Source: Escherichia coli
GTDB lineage: Bacteria; Pseudomonadota; Gammaproteobacteria; Enterobacterales; Enterobacteriaceae
Assembly (NCBI GenBank): GCA_021307345.1
Contig: CP089930.1
Span: forward strand, 3,038,001 to 3,102,000
DNA: 64,000 nt
Direction of reading: 5' to 3'
Position 1 is the stretch's first letter, and each line of letters starts with the position of its first letter. The notes under the pieces are model-generated. The model saw nothing but the letters and a program-made list of their open reading frames with translations. It had not been told where the DNA came from and made no database searches. Positions 1-9,165 of this stretch are shown here, in pieces. The position numbers and the translations under genes were made by a program.

Positions 1-1284
1 GGGGAACTGAAACCCGGCGCAAGGCTACCTTCCAGTCGTACCTGGTCGCAGGAGCTGGGCGTGTCTCGAGCCACCGTCGAAAATGCTTATGCTGAGCTGG
101 TGGCACAAGGATGGCTGGTACGGCGGGGGCAGGCGGGCACCTTTGTCAGCGAGCAAATACATCCGCAACAATCCGCTGTGGATGTGCTTGCCTTTGCCGG
201 TGAAAGCCAGCAACCGCTACCATTCCAGATGGGATTACCCGCACTCGATCTCTTTCCGCGTGAGCTGTGGGCGCGGGTGATGGGGCGCCGTCTGCGTACC
301 CAGACGCGCTTTGATTTGGCGTTAGGCGATGTCTGTGGTGAGGTGGCGTTGCGTGAGGCAATTGTTGATTATTTACGCGTCTCACGCGGGATTGAATGCC
401 AGCCAGAACAGGTCTTTATCACTCACGGTTATGCAGCCTCAATGGCCTTAATTCTGCACGCGCTGGCGAAACCGGGAGACGGGATGTGGATGGAAGATCC
501 TGGCTTTCCGCTGATTCGCCCGATTGTTACTCGCCACGGTGTGGAAATTTTACCTGTGCCTGTTGATGACAACGGACTGGATGTCGCAAGTGGAATGCAA
601 AATTATCCTGATGCACGTTTTGCTCTGATAACTCCTGCGCACCAAAGCCCGCTCGGTGTTGCACTCTCTCTGGCGCGCAGGCATCAGGTGCTGGCGTGGG
701 CAGAGCGTGCGCAGGCGTGGATTATTGAAGACGATTACGACAGTGAATTCCGTTATCACGGTAAGCCATTACCGGCGCTGAAAAGCCTCGACGCACCACG
801 GCGGGTGATTTATGCCGGAACATTCAGCAAATCGCTATTTCCTGCATTGCGCTGTGCGTGGCTGGTGGTACCGGTGGAGCAGATTACGCAATTCCGCCAA
901 CAGGCGTCACTGAAGCCATGTGCAGTGCCAGTTCTATGGCAGAACACACTGGCTGACTTTCTTCGCGAGGGGCATTTCTGGCGGCATCTGAAGAAAATGC
1001 GTCAGCACTATGCGCAGCGTAGGCAGTGGATTGAACAGGCGCTTACGCAACAGGGATTCCTGGTTATGCCACAAAAAGGCGGCATCCAGATGGTTATCAG
1101 CATGGTGGGCGACGATATTTTCCACGCGCGTAAAGCCAATACTGCTGGCCTTGCGGTGCAGGCACTTAGCGACTGGCGTATCCGATCAAGTGGGAAAGGA
1201 GGATTGCTTCTCTCGTTTACCAATATTATCAGTGAGAGTATGGCGCAGCAGGTGGCACAACAATTACGCAGAGCCTTAAGTTAA
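1..1284 (+). CDS. MocR-family regulator (GntR helix-turn-helix plus aminotransferase fold), 5' truncated
   Basis: The frame is open from base 1, so the true start lies outside the window. The first residues visible (ELKPGARLPSSR, then LGVSRATVENAYAELVAQGW) are the recognition part of a GntR-type winged helix. The rest is a fold-type I aminotransferase domain: NPxG-like region near 620-660, IIEDDYDSEFRY near 720, and the PLP-lysine motif GTFSKSLFPALR near 815-850. This architecture defines the MocR/GabR/PdxR regulators, which bind PLP and control vitamin B6, amino-acid or transport genes. The target is unknown; in this family it is usually the divergent neighbour, which is off the window. I do not recall this gene beside ygaM in K-12, so it may be accessory. 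Family assignment is secure, function is not. Confidence 0.9.
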   Translation, partial: GELKPGARLPSSRTWSQELGVSRATVENAYAELVAQGWLVRRGQAGTFVSEQIHPQQSAVDVLAFAGESQQPLPFQMGLPALDLFPRELWARVMGRRLRTQTRFDLALGDVCGEVALREAIVDYLRVSRGIECQPEQVFITHGYAASMALILHALAKPGDGMWMEDPGFPLIRPIVTRHGVEILPVPVDDNGLDVASGMQNYPDARFALITPAHQSPLGVALSLARRHQVLAWAERAQAWIIEDDYDSEFRYHGKPLPALKSLDAPRRVIYAGTFSKSLFPALRCAWLVVPVEQITQFRQQASLKPCAVPVLWQNTLADFLREGHFWRHLKKMRQHYAQRRQWIEQALTQQGFLVMPQKGGIQMVISMVGDDIFHARKANTAGLAVQALSDWRIRSSGKGGLLLSFTNIISESMAQQVAQQLRRALS

Positions 1285-1312
1285 AAACCCCGAAGTCAGG
1301 CTTCGGGGTCAA
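1285..1312 (-). terminator. Rho-independent terminator between the MocR gene and ygaM
   Basis: A perfect 9-bp stem (ACCCCGAAG / CTTCGGGGT) with a 5-nt loop is followed on the minus strand by TTTTT. The T-run orientation makes it a terminator for ygaM; on the plus strand no T-run follows, so for the MocR gene it would act only weakly. Confidence 0.75.
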
Positions 1313-1339
1313 AGACGCGTATTTATTATCATTGTTGCA

Positions 1340-1669
1340 TTACGATTTGCGTATGCTTAACAGCGCGCCGATAAAAATACCTACCGCAGCTGCTGTACCC
1401 ACGCTACACCAGGGTCTTTCACGAACAAAAGAATCTGCGCAGCCAACTGCATCGCGCGCGGCTTGCTGGACGCGAGTACGACCATGCATCCGCGCTCTGG
1501 TTTCTTTCAGTAGAGCCTGAGCTTTACTGCGTGCGGCTTCGGCTTCACCTTTGGCGTCGCTGCCCCAGGACTTCAATACAGATTCGAGACTGTCGGCTAA
1601 TTGATTGACATCATTCTGAATATCCTGCACGCCATCATCGACGTCGTTGCGGTTCGGTCTGTTAAACAT
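1340..1669 (-). CDS. ygaM: YgaM, DUF883 (ElaB/YqjD-type) membrane-anchored protein
   Basis: 109 residues when started at MFNRPNRND, which has a GGGGA Shine-Dalgarno sequence just upstream; a start four codons earlier is possible but lacks one. The middle is a long charged helix rich in A, E, K and R (about 20-75). A C-terminal hydrophobic segment (TAAAVGIFIGALL) follows the RERPW motif typical of DUF883. Paralogues ElaB and YqjD are stationary-phase inner-membrane proteins that bind ribosomes; the same role for YgaM is inference from the family. Monocistronic, convergent with the MocR gene. Confidence 0.93.
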   Translation of the reverse strand: MFNRPNRNDVDDGVQDIQNDVNQLADSLESVLKSWGSDAKGEAEAARSKAQALLKETRARMHGRTRVQQAARDAVGCADSFVRERPWCSVGTAAAVGIFIGALLSIRKS

Positions 1670-1820
1670 ATGATCCCCCATTAGAATTCGATGTAATTTT
1701 CAGTGTAGACCATAATTTTCTTAACAGAGATTCATCGCGGCTTTATGGACTTTTCTGAAAGCGTTGTGAATGCGCAATCAGGTAAGGTAGGCGCGCAGTA
1801 GATATTAACGAGGATAAAAT

Positions 1821-2165
1821 ATGTATTTACGACCAGACGAGGTGGCGCGCGTACTTGAGAAAGTCGGTTTTACTGTCGATGTAGTAACCCAGAAAGCATA
1901 CGGTTACCGTCGTGGGGAACATTATGTCTATGTTAACCGCGAAGCGAGAATGGGACGTACCGCACTGATAATTCATCCAACATTAAAAGAACGTAGTTCC
2001 ACACTGGCTGAACCTGCTTCCGATATTAAAACTTGCGATCATTACCAGCAATTTCCGCTCTATTTAGCGGGTGAACGTCATGAGCATTACGGTATCCCGC
2101 ATGGCTTTAGTTCGCGTGTTGCGCTTGAACGTTATTTGCATGGCTTATTTGGCGAAGCCAGTTAA
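1821..2165 (+). CDS. ygaC: YgaC, DUF2002 family protein of unknown function
   Basis: 114 residues, the same length as the K-12 protein. A good ribosome site (GAGGATAAA) lies just before the ATG. It is a small soluble protein with no signal peptide or membrane segment. Conserved aromatic and basic stretches ([15 protein letters not shown] near 27-41; [18 protein letters not shown] near 90-108) mark DUF2002. The K-12 gene has been reported as Fur-repressed; I did not identify a clear Fur box here. The molecular role is unknown. Confidence 0.93.
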   Translation: MYLRPDEVARVLEKVGFTVDVVTQKAYGYRRGEHYVYVNREARMGRTALIIHPTLKERSSTLAEPASDIKTCDHYQQFPLYLAGERHEHYGIPHGFSSRVALERYLHGLFGEAS

Positions 2166-2167
2166 AG

Positions 2168-2193
2168 ACGCGACTGGCGATGCCAGTCGCGAA
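2168..2193. terminator. Hairpin between convergent ygaC and alaE
   Basis: A perfect stem (GCGACTGGC / GCCAGTCGC) with a very short loop sits between the two stop codons. It is followed by TCTTTAA on the minus strand and by GAAAAGAAG on the plus strand, so it most likely terminates alaE and blocks read-through from ygaC. Confidence 0.6.
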
Positions 2194-2201
2194 AAGAAGG
2201 G

Positions 2202-2651
2202 TCAGGCTTTTACCTGCTGGTAGCTGCTCACTTTGAACAAGCGGCGACAGTAATCAAGGAAGTAGCCATAGACCGCCCCCATCAGCATCGAAACAACGAT
2301 GTTTGAACTGACCGCTGCCATAATCTGGTGCCAGTCTGCGCCTACCACTAATAAGATCGCCATATACACTGGTGACTGGAACGTCACATAAGCCAAAATA
2401 TCAGCCAGATTTTTTGTCCAACCAGAGTGGCTAACTTTGCGTGCCGCGCGCATAAACAGATCGCGGTACATGCCATATGGCCATGCAATTAAGATATTCA
2501 CCGGAACGGCCACCAGCCTGGAATAAAAAGATTGTTCGAAGCTCATCCCGGAGAGGAAAACTTCAATACACATGTTCACGACAGTACAGTAAACAACCAT
2601 CGCGAACGTGTCTGCAACTGCATGACGCAAGCGTGACTGCGGTGAGAACAT
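2202..2651 (-). CDS. alaE: AlaE, L-alanine exporter
   Basis: The frame extends to 2762, but the start at [14 protein letters not shown] gives the 149 residues of K-12 AlaE and has AAGGAG seven bases upstream. Four hydrophobic segments (about 15-35, 45-65, 85-105, 115-135) fit the known small four-helix inner-membrane exporter. It exports excess L-alanine, for example during growth on alanine dipeptides, and is induced by alanine through Lrp. Divergent from stpA across a long AT-rich spacer. Confidence 0.95.
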   Translation of the reverse strand: MFSPQSRLRHAVADTFAMVVYCTVVNMCIEVFLSGMSFEQSFYSRLVAVPVNILIAWPYGMYRDLFMRAARKVSHSGWTKNLADILAYVTFQSPVYMAILLVVGADWHQIMAAVSSNIVVSMLMGAVYGYFLDYCRRLFKVSSYQQVKA

Positions 2652-3321
2652 GCTAATGCTCCTTAATAAAAGCGAAATCGGGTATGAATGGAAATGGAAG
2701 CAGTGCTTTAGACTGCCTGTTTCATTTTTGCATAGCGTATATTGCTGGTTGTTAGTAATCAATTAGTGAAAAATTTTTATTTATTTTGTTTTTGTAGATA
2801 AAATGTTCCGCAATGGCGTATTTTTTATACATTATGGATTTTTAAATGCCTTTATGAATAATTTTATTTAAAATCATATTATTACGTGGTCATTGTGAAC
2901 TGTGCTGGTGGGGCGGTTAAGGGCTGTTAACGCCGTAAAGCGTAGACAATCCGGCTTAAGTAGCGGGTTGAGCTCATTTAGCATTTTTAATGACCTGAAG
3001 CCACTAATGCCAGCATAAAACTTCAGTTACTGAAACTTTGTTTTTATTCTTTATGTATGCATTTTTATTCAATTTTCTTTAATCTACCTTCGGTGATGAT
3101 GGCACAGAGGGCATCCGATTATTCGCAAATGTCTGCAATGATAAGTCAAATGGCTAATATATAAACCGAAAATAATTATTAATCTGTCTGGAAATAACGG
3201 TTGAAATAATATCGCGCGCGACTGTAAATAGATTAAATTTTGTGGAAATATAATAAGTGATCGCTTACACTACGCGACGAAATACTTTTTTTTGTTTTGG
3301 CGTTAAAAGGTTTTCTTTATT
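2652..3321. promoter_or_regulatory. AT-rich divergent alaE/stpA control region, no gene seen
   Basis: About 670 bases without a supported gene. The sequence is strongly AT-rich with many A and T tracts, the kind of DNA bound by H-NS and StpA, and must carry the promoters of alaE (leftward) and stpA (rightward). A -10-like TTACACT lies near 3264-3272. I could not delimit Lrp or H-NS sites by eye. Confidence 0.5.
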
Positions 3322-3723
3322 ATGTCCGTAATGTTACAAAGTTTAAATAACATTCGCACCCTCCGTGCGATGGCTCGCGAATTCTCCATTGACGTTCTTG
3401 AAGAAATGCTCGAAAAATTCAGGGTTGTCACTAAAGAAAGACGTGAAGAAGAAGAACAGCAGCAGCGTGAACTGGCAGAGCGCCAGGAGAAAATTAGCAC
3501 CTGGCTGGAGCTGATGAAGGCTGACGGAATTAACCCGGAAGAGTTATTCGGTAATAATTCTGCTGCACCGCGTGCAGGTAAAAAACGCCAGCCGCGTCCG
3601 GCAAAATATCAATTCACCGATTTTAATGGTGAAGTCAAAACCTGGACCGGCCAGGGTCGTACACCGAAACCGATCGCTCAGGCACTGGCTGAAGGTAAAT
3701 CTCTCGACGATTTCCTGATCTAA
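3322..3723 (+). CDS. stpA: StpA, H-NS paralogue nucleoid protein and RNA chaperone
   Basis: 133 residues, one fewer than K-12 StpA. An N-terminal coiled-coil oligomerisation domain (1-80, with [15 protein letters not shown]) is joined by a basic linker ([11 protein letters not shown]) to the DNA-binding domain with [16 protein letters not shown] near 110-125. The protein compacts DNA, silences AT-rich genes together with H-NS and has RNA strand-exchange activity. The linker ([10 protein letters not shown]) and FTDFNGEVK differ from K-12, consistent with another E. coli lineage. Confidence 0.96.
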   Translation: MSVMLQSLNNIRTLRAMAREFSIDVLEEMLEKFRVVTKERREEEEQQQRELAERQEKISTWLELMKADGINPEELFGNNSAAPRAGKKRQPRPAKYQFTDFNGEVKTWTGQGRTPKPIAQALAEGKSLDDFLI

Positions 3724-3730
3724 TGACTGC

Positions 3731-3762
3731 TGCCGGATGCCGCCACTATGGCGCGTCCGGCG
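3731..3762. repeat. REP palindrome between stpA and ygaP
   Basis: GCCGGATGCCGCC...GCGTCCGGC is a single REP (PU-type) unit lying between the convergent stpA and ygaP stop codons. It may also serve as a 3'-end stabiliser or terminator. Confidence 0.8.
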
Positions 3763-3769
3763 TCGCTTC

Positions 3770-4294
3770 TTACGCTCGCTGATTCCACGGCATCTTATCT
3801 AACAACCTTGCCATCCCGCAAAAACCGCTGATGCCCGCAAACATTAATCCCGCACCGACAAAGCCGCTTAATAAGAAGAACGCGCTATTCACGGCATAAC
3901 CCAATACGACGCCGATTAATATTAAGCCACCAGCTGTGATCTGTACCTGACGCATTAATGGTAAAGGCTGCGATTTATTTTCAGCTACCGGCAATCCCGC
4001 TTTTTTCCAGCCATCAATACCGCCCTCCAGTAAAAAGATATCTGCGGGAGCGGCAATCGCTGCTAATTTTTGTGCATTATTACTGGTGCGTTTTCCTGCC
4101 TGACAGTGGAATATAATTTGTTCGCTACGTAATTTTGTCGGAAGACCAGACTGTTCCAGTACGGATAATGGCGCCAGATCCGCTTCAGGAATATGTTCAC
4201 GAAGATATTCATCGGCATCGCGAATATCGATTAACTTTGCACCGCGTGAGATTAATTCTTGTGCATCAAGCGGTGGAATTGTTGTTAAAGCCAT
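3770..4294 (-). CDS. ygaP: YgaP, membrane-anchored rhodanese (thiosulfate sulfurtransferase)
   Basis: 174 residues, full length. The N-terminal rhodanese domain (1-110) carries the active-site loop HCQAGKRTS with its cysteine near residue 64. Two hydrophobic helices close the protein (about 117-140 and 143-165). It transfers sulfane sulfur at the inner face of the membrane. It starts 9 bases after the stop of ygaV and is probably cotranscribed with it; YgaV represses this pair. Confidence 0.95.
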   Translation of the reverse strand: MALTTIPPLDAQELISRGAKLIDIRDADEYLREHIPEADLAPLSVLEQSGLPTKLRSEQIIFHCQAGKRTSNNAQKLAAIAAPADIFLLEGGIDGWKKAGLPVAENKSQPLPLMRQVQITAGGLILIGVVLGYAVNSAFFLLSGFVGAGLMFAGISGFCGMARLLDKMPWNQRA

Positions 4295-4303
4295 TGCTAC
4301 TCC

Positions 4304-4603
4304 TTACGGACAATAGACGTTTTTCAGGGTGGCGATAATGGCATTTACCGCCTCATTTTTAATGAAATAAAGAATGCGTTGGGCATCCCGTTGGCTGTCG
4401 ATAAGCCCTTCGTCACGCATCCGTGCCAGATGCTGTGACGTTGCAGAGGCACTCAGTCCGGTAATGCGCGCCAGTTCACCGGCGCTGGTGCCGGGGGAAC
4501 CGCAAATCATGCACAGAATCAGCAACCGTTTGGGGTGACTCATTGCTTTCAGTAAGGCCGCAGCCTGTTCGGCGCTGGCCTGTAGTTGGGCTAGTTCAGT
4601 CAT
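4304..4603 (-). CDS. ygaV: YgaV, ArsR-type transcriptional regulator
   Basis: 99 residues, the K-12 length. A winged helix-turn-helix is evident: LLKAMSHPKRLLIL, then GELARITGLSASATSQHLARMRDEGLI as the recognition region. Its cysteines (ILCMIC near 30-35; VYCP at the end) fit reports that YgaV senses sulfide or haem and autoregulates ygaVP. The promoter should lie in the short spacer to yqaE. Confidence 0.94.
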   Translation of the reverse strand: MTELAQLQASAEQAAALLKAMSHPKRLLILCMICGSPGTSAGELARITGLSASATSQHLARMRDEGLIDSQRDAQRILYFIKNEAVNAIIATLKNVYCP

Positions 4604-4786
4604 ATTTATTTAAGTGTTTTCTAAATTAAGTAAACTCTAAACTAAAAATGCAACGTATACCAGCGTCAGCAGCGTAAATGAGGGTAAAAGCAAAGGCTGA
4701 AACAGGCAGACTCCGCATAAAATTACTATGCTTAAGAGATAAAATTTCTTTTTAAACAATGAGTAATTTTCTTATAGGGAGGACAT

Positions 4787-4945
4787 ATGGGGTTCTGGAG
4801 AATCGTCATCACCATCATTTTGCCACCGCTCGGCGTGCTGCTGGGGAAAGGATTTGGTTGGGCATTCATTATTAATATTTTGCTGACACTTCTTGGCTAT
4901 ATCCCTGGTTTAATTCACGCTTTCTGGGTGCAAACCCGCGATTGA
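4787..4945 (+). CDS. yqaE: YqaE, small Pmp3-family membrane protein
   Basis: 52 residues: MGFWRIVITIILPPLGVLLG at the start, then a second hydrophobic segment and HAFWVQTRD at the end. Two transmembrane helices with a PP motif in the first are the hallmark of the Pmp3/UPF0057 stress proteins. A strong Shine-Dalgarno (GGGAGGA) precedes the ATG. The K-12 gene is induced by envelope stress through CpxR; the family is linked to membrane-potential control in fungi. Confidence 0.95.
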   Translation: MGFWRIVITIILPPLGVLLGKGFGWAFIINILLTLLGYIPGLIHAFWVQTRD

Positions 4946-5027
4946 TCCTGTGCTCATCCTGCGGCGTTAACGCGCCGCGTTCCTCTGCTACACTTTCTGA
5001 GTGTTTCCATTAACGAATGAGGTAGTT

Positions 5028-5477
5028 ATGGGTCTGTTCAATTTTGTGAAAGATGCCGGAGAAAAGCTCTGGGACGCGGTCACTGGTCAGCATGATAAAG
5101 ACGATCAGGCGAAGAAGGTGCAGGAACATCTGAACAAAACCGGTATACCTGATGCCGATAAAGTGAATATTCAGATTGTCGATGGTAAAGCGACGGTTAC
5201 AGGTGACGGCTTAAGTCAGGAAGCGAAGGAAAAAATCCTTGTTGCAGTGGGGAATATTTCCGGTATTGCCAGCGTGGACGATCAGGTAAAAACGGCGACG
5301 CCAGGCACTGCCAGCCAGTTTTATACCGTTAAGTCTGGTGACACTCTGAGTGCTATTTCCAAACAGGTTTACGGTAACGCCAATCTCTACAATAAAATCT
5401 TCGAAGCGAATAAACCGATGCTAAAAAGCCCGGATAAAATTTACCCGGGGCAGGTGTTGCGTATTCCTGAAGAGTAG
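5028..5477 (+). CDS. kbp: Kbp (YgaU), potassium-binding BON-LysM protein
   Basis: 149 residues from [15 protein letters not shown], with GAGG upstream; an in-frame ATG nine codons earlier lacks a ribosome site. A BON domain (about 25-90) is followed by a LysM domain (about 97-146: [19 protein letters not shown] ... YPGQVLRIP). There is no signal peptide, so it is cytoplasmic. The K-12 protein binds K+ with high specificity and supports growth at high K+. It converges on glaR with no gap. Confidence 0.95.
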   Translation: MGLFNFVKDAGEKLWDAVTGQHDKDDQAKKVQEHLNKTGIPDADKVNIQIVDGKATVTGDGLSQEAKEKILVAVGNISGIASVDDQVKTATPGTASQFYTVKSGDTLSAISKQVYGNANLYNKIFEANKPMLKSPDKIYPGQVLRIPEE

Positions 5478-6140
5478 TTAATTGCCAGCCATCGCCTGCT
5501 GGATAATCGGAATTGGCGTCAGTAGATGCTGGCGCATTAACTCACTGGCGCGCGCCGTATCTCGCGCCAGTACCGCCTTAGTCAGGGTCTGGTGCTGTTC
5601 ATGTTTATCTTCCAGCATTTCTACAGAAAGCACCGTTTGCCGCAGCCAGATGAACCGATAGCGCGCCGCCAGATCAAACAACCGTTCACGCATTTGCAGT
5701 AAATAGTGGGAGCCACAGCCCGCCACAATTGCAGTATGAAATGCCTGATGGCGCTGGTCCCATTCATCAAGCATTTTCTCGCTGGCGTCACAAGCCTCAA
5801 GCTTACTGAGCAAATGCGCTTTTGCGAGAACGTCAGCCTCCCACTCATCGCCGCCACGGGCAATTGCCAGACTCACCAGCATCGCTTCCATATTGGCGCG
5901 GGCGTCGAAAATATCGAGCAGTTCTTGCTCTGACATAGACGCCACCCGATACCCTTTTTGATTCACCACCGTGACCAGCCGTTCCGCCACCAGTTGCGAA
6001 AGCGCTTCCCGCAACGGCCCGACGCCGAGTGCATAACGCGACGTTAGCGAACTCATCCGTAATTTTTCATCTGGCTGAAAATTGCCGCGAATAATATCGT
6101 TTTTCAACCAGCGGTAGCCATCCAGAGACGTAATGGTCAT
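5478..6140 (-). CDS. glaR: GlaR (CsiR), GntR/FadR-type repressor of the glutarate-GABA operon
   Basis: 220 residues from MTITSLDGYRW, with AGGAG seven bases upstream (the frame extends six codons further). An N-terminal winged helix (1-70; LTSRYALGVGPLREALSQLVAERL) precedes an all-helical FCD sensor domain (FDARANMEAMLVSLA; HQAFHTAIVAGC). It represses glaH-lhgO-gabDTP and is relieved by glutarate. It is the last gene of that cluster, just downstream of gabP. Confidence 0.95.
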   Translation of the reverse strand: MTITSLDGYRWLKNDIIRGNFQPDEKLRMSSLTSRYALGVGPLREALSQLVAERLVTVVNQKGYRVASMSEQELLDIFDARANMEAMLVSLAIARGGDEWEADVLAKAHLLSKLEACDASEKMLDEWDQRHQAFHTAIVAGCGSHYLLQMRERLFDLAARYRFIWLRQTVLSVEMLEDKHEQHQTLTKAVLARDTARASELMRQHLLTPIPIIQQAMAGN

Positions 6141-6160
6141 GGTGTGACTCCTGAACATTA

Positions 6161-7561
6161 TCAGCGTGTATTATGAACGGGTGTTTTTTGCCACAATATC
6201 AGCTTTTTCCAGCGTGCCATAATTGGCACGGTACAGATAATCCCTATCGCTAATAAGCCGGTGGAAATTACCTCCAGTTGCTGCGCCGGGCGGAATAACA
6301 TCACCACCAGTACAAAGGTAATAAAGCCAATCACCAGCCAGGTGAGCCACGGATAAAGCCACATGCGCAGGCGAATTTCGCCGCCTTCCGCCAGCAGGAT
6401 TTTACGCATCCGCAATTGCGAAACGGCGATGACTAAATAAACCAGCAGGGCAATAGCGCCGGAGCTGTCGATCAGGAATTTAAACACTTTGGCGGGCGCA
6501 TAATAGTTCACTACCACCGTTAAAAACGCCGCGCCGGTCGAGAGTAATACTGCCACATACGGGGTTTTGCTACGGTTGATTTTACCCATTGCCGCTGGCG
6601 CATCCCCGCGACGGCTTAAGGAGTAGAGCATCCTTGAGGCGGTATACAGAGCCGAGTTCAGACAACTGGTCACCGACAGCAAAATAACGCAGTCCATAAT
6701 GAATTTTGCATGTGGAATATTCAGCAGCTCCAGCACGGAACGGTAGGAACCCACGGTTTTCAGTCCTGGCATATTCCACGGAATGAGTGCCACGACGACA
6801 AAAATAGAACACAAATAGAAAATGGAGATACGCCAGATAACCGAGTTGGTGGCGCGGACAATATGTTTATCCGGCGTGTCGGATTCGGCTGCCGCAATGG
6901 TGACAATCTCTGCCCCCATAAAAGAAAACATGGTTATCAGCATCGCGCTTAATACCGCGCCAAAGCCGTTCGGCATAAAGCCGCCGCTATCCCACAATCT
7001 TGAAATACCGCTCACTTCGGCATAAGGGTAAAAACCGCTAATTGCTACAGCTCCAAGGAAAATAAACGCCAGAATGGCAATCACTTTGCATATCGCCAGC
7101 CAGAATTCAAATTCACCGTAGTTTTTAACGCTTAATAAATTACTGCCGGTTAAGGCGAGGGTAATGACCAGGGAAAATAACCAGATGGGAATACCTGGAA
7201 CCCACGAATGCAGGATCATGGCGGCGATGTTGGCTTCCAGCGGGATAACCAGTACCCAAAACCACCAGTACAGCCAGCCGATGGTATAGCCCGCCCAGCG
7301 ACCAATGGCTTTATCGGCGTAGGTGGAAAAGGAGCCGGTGTCGGGCGTGGCGACCGCCATTTCTGCCAGCATCCGCATAATCATAACCACCAGTAATCCG
7401 GCGAACAGATAAGCCAGTAATACCGCAGGACCCGCTTCGGCGATGGCGACGCTCGAACCGACAAACAGACTTGCGCCGATAACACCGGCAATAGACAACA
7501 TGGTGACGTGGCGTGATTTCAGCCCGCCGCCTAGCTCATGTGGTTGCGATGATTGCCCCAT
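6161..7561 (-). CDS. gabP: GabP, GABA:proton symporter
   Basis: 466 residues from MGQSSQPHELGGGLKSRHV, the known start; the frame runs 53 codons further upstream but that part is read from an intergenic palindromic repeat. It is an APC-superfamily permease with about 12 transmembrane helices and the family signature IAGVIGASLFVG in helix 1. It imports 4-aminobutyrate for GabT and GabD. Terminal transporter gene of the glaH operon, 310 bases after gabT, so its expression may be partly separate. Confidence 0.96.
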   Translation of the reverse strand: MGQSSQPHELGGGLKSRHVTMLSIAGVIGASLFVGSSVAIAEAGPAVLLAYLFAGLLVVMIMRMLAEMAVATPDTGSFSTYADKAIGRWAGYTIGWLYWWFWVLVIPLEANIAAMILHSWVPGIPIWLFSLVITLALTGSNLLSVKNYGEFEFWLAICKVIAILAFIFLGAVAISGFYPYAEVSGISRLWDSGGFMPNGFGAVLSAMLITMFSFMGAEIVTIAAAESDTPDKHIVRATNSVIWRISIFYLCSIFVVVALIPWNMPGLKTVGSYRSVLELLNIPHAKFIMDCVILLSVTSCLNSALYTASRMLYSLSRRGDAPAAMGKINRSKTPYVAVLLSTGAAFLTVVVNYYAPAKVFKFLIDSSGAIALLVYLVIAVSQLRMRKILLAEGGEIRLRMWLYPWLTWLVIGFITFVLVVMLFRPAQQLEVISTGLLAIGIICTVPIMARWKKLILWQKTPVHNTR

Positions 7562-7678
7562 CCTGAATCCTCTCGAAAGTGTGTCACTTGGGAGAGCGCC
7601 CCGACATTTCCCGCGTCGGGTCACGCGTTTAATTGAGGCGGTCAACAAAATCTTAAAAGCGAAAGCGTGATGGTTTTC

Positions 7679-7765
7679 TCCCTCTCCCTCAGGGAGAGGG
7701 TCGGGGTGAGGGTTTAGCATCGTGTATACCCCTCACCCTAACCCTCTCCCCAGAGGGGCGAGGGG
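7679..7765. repeat. Long imperfect palindrome in the gabT-gabP spacer
   Basis: The arms CCCTCTCCCTCAGGGAGAGG / GGTCGGGGTGAGGG and CCCTCACCCTAACCCTCTCC / CCAGAGGGGCGAGGGG are reverse complements with few mismatches, around a centre near 7720. It resembles the C/G-rich intergenic repeats scattered in enterobacteria; I cannot assign a class name with certainty. Transcribed with the operon it would form a strong RNA hairpin and could lower gabP expression relative to gabT. The remaining spacer holds no gene. Confidence 0.7.
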
Positions 7766-7871
7766 ACAGTCCGCAGTCATTTTTAACTTTGTCGATCGCC
7801 TCATCGTTATTATTTTTTACTGTATCGTTATCATTCCCTTAGCAACGGTTAATTCTTACAAACAGACATAG

Positions 7872-9152
7872 CTATTGTTTCGCCTCATCAAAACACTGAG
7901 CGATGATCTCCAGCCCCTGACGGATCTGAGCATCTTCAATAGTGAGCGGCACAAGGATGCGCAGCACGTTGTAGTACGGGCCGCAGGAAAGAAGAATCAG
8001 GCCTTTGTCGCGGGCGCGCGCCACGATCTCAGCGGTGAGTCTGGCGTTGGGTTTACTGTGATCGCCATCTTCAAACAGCTCGATGGCAATCATCGCCCCT
8101 AGCCCGCGAACGTCGCCGATCTCGGTGTGTTTTTCGGCGATCGCCAATAATCCGTCTTTTAGCTTCTGACCCAGGTCGTTGGCTTTTTGCAGCAGATTTT
8201 CCTGCTCGAACACCTTCAACACTTCCAGCGCGGCTACGCAGGCAATCGGGTTACCGGCATAGGTGCCGCCCAGGCCGCCCGGTGCGACAGCATCCATTAC
8301 TTCAGCGCGTCCGGTGACGCCCGCCAGCGGGAAGCCGCCCGCGATCGATTTCGCAAAGGTGGTAAGATCCGCCGCAACCCCCATTTGCTCCATTGCAAAC
8401 AGCGTGCCGGTACGCCCCGCGCCGCTCTGCACTTCATCGGCAATCAGCATGATTCCGTGCTCGTCACACAGTGCGCGTAAACGCTGCATAAAGGCTGGCG
8501 TCGCGGCGTAGAAACCGCCTTCGCCCTGAACCGGCTCAATCACGATGGCAGCGATATCTTCCGGCGCAGCGTCATTTTTAAAAATTCGGTGGATACTGGC
8601 GATAGCGTCATCTTCACTGATGTTATGCAGCGGGCAAGGATAAAGCGCGCGATAAACATGCCCCGGCATCAGCCCCATCCCCGCAGAATACGGATTCACC
8701 TTGCCGGTCAGCGCCAGCGTGTAGTGCGTGCGCCCGTGGTAAGCGCCGCTAAAGGCGATGGTGCCGCTGCGTTTGGTGGCGGCGCGGGCGATTTTCACCG
8801 CATTTTCCACCGCTTCGGAACCGGTCGTTACCAGCAGCGTTTTTTTGGCGAAATCGCCCGGCACCTTCTGATTCATTATTTCGCACAGCTCCAGATACGG
8901 CTCGTAAGCCAGCACCTGGAAGCAGGTGTGCGACAGTTTTTTCAGTTGCGCTTCTACCGCCGCCACCACTTTCGGATGCAGGTGCCCGGTGTTGAGCACC
9001 GCAATGCCGCCCGCGAAATCAAGATACTCACGGCCTTCAACGTCCCACACCCGGCAGTTTTCCGCGCGGTCAGCGAAAATCGGGTGAATTTGCCCAACGC
9101 CACGGGGAATCGCCTGACTGCGGCGCTGCATTAACTCTTTATTGCTGCTCAT
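7872..9152 (-). CDS. gabT: GabT, 4-aminobutyrate aminotransferase
   Basis: 426 residues, full length. A class-III PLP aminotransferase: GSEAVENAVKIARAAT near 110-125, IADEVQSGAGRTGTLFA near 238-254 and the PLP lysine in TTFAKSIAGGFPLAGV near 265-280. It transfers the amino group of GABA (and 5-aminovalerate) to 2-oxoglutarate, giving succinate semialdehyde (or glutarate semialdehyde). It follows gabD by 13 bases in one operon. Confidence 0.97.
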   Translation of the reverse strand: MSSNKELMQRRSQAIPRGVGQIHPIFADRAENCRVWDVEGREYLDFAGGIAVLNTGHLHPKVVAAVEAQLKKLSHTCFQVLAYEPYLELCEIMNQKVPGDFAKKTLLVTTGSEAVENAVKIARAATKRSGTIAFSGAYHGRTHYTLALTGKVNPYSAGMGLMPGHVYRALYPCPLHNISEDDAIASIHRIFKNDAAPEDIAAIVIEPVQGEGGFYAATPAFMQRLRALCDEHGIMLIADEVQSGAGRTGTLFAMEQMGVAADLTTFAKSIAGGFPLAGVTGRAEVMDAVAPGGLGGTYAGNPIACVAALEVLKVFEQENLLQKANDLGQKLKDGLLAIAEKHTEIGDVRGLGAMIAIELFEDGDHSKPNARLTAEIVARARDKGLILLSCGPYYNVLRILVPLTIEDAQIRQGLEIIAQCFDEAKQ

Positions 9153-9165
9153 TCGCGTTCTCCAG

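Noticed and set aside
7562-7720. N-terminal extension of gabP by 53 codons
   Set aside because: It reads through an intergenic palindrome (PHPDPLPEGEGE) that gives such peptides wherever the repeat occurs; the known start at 7561 fits K-12.
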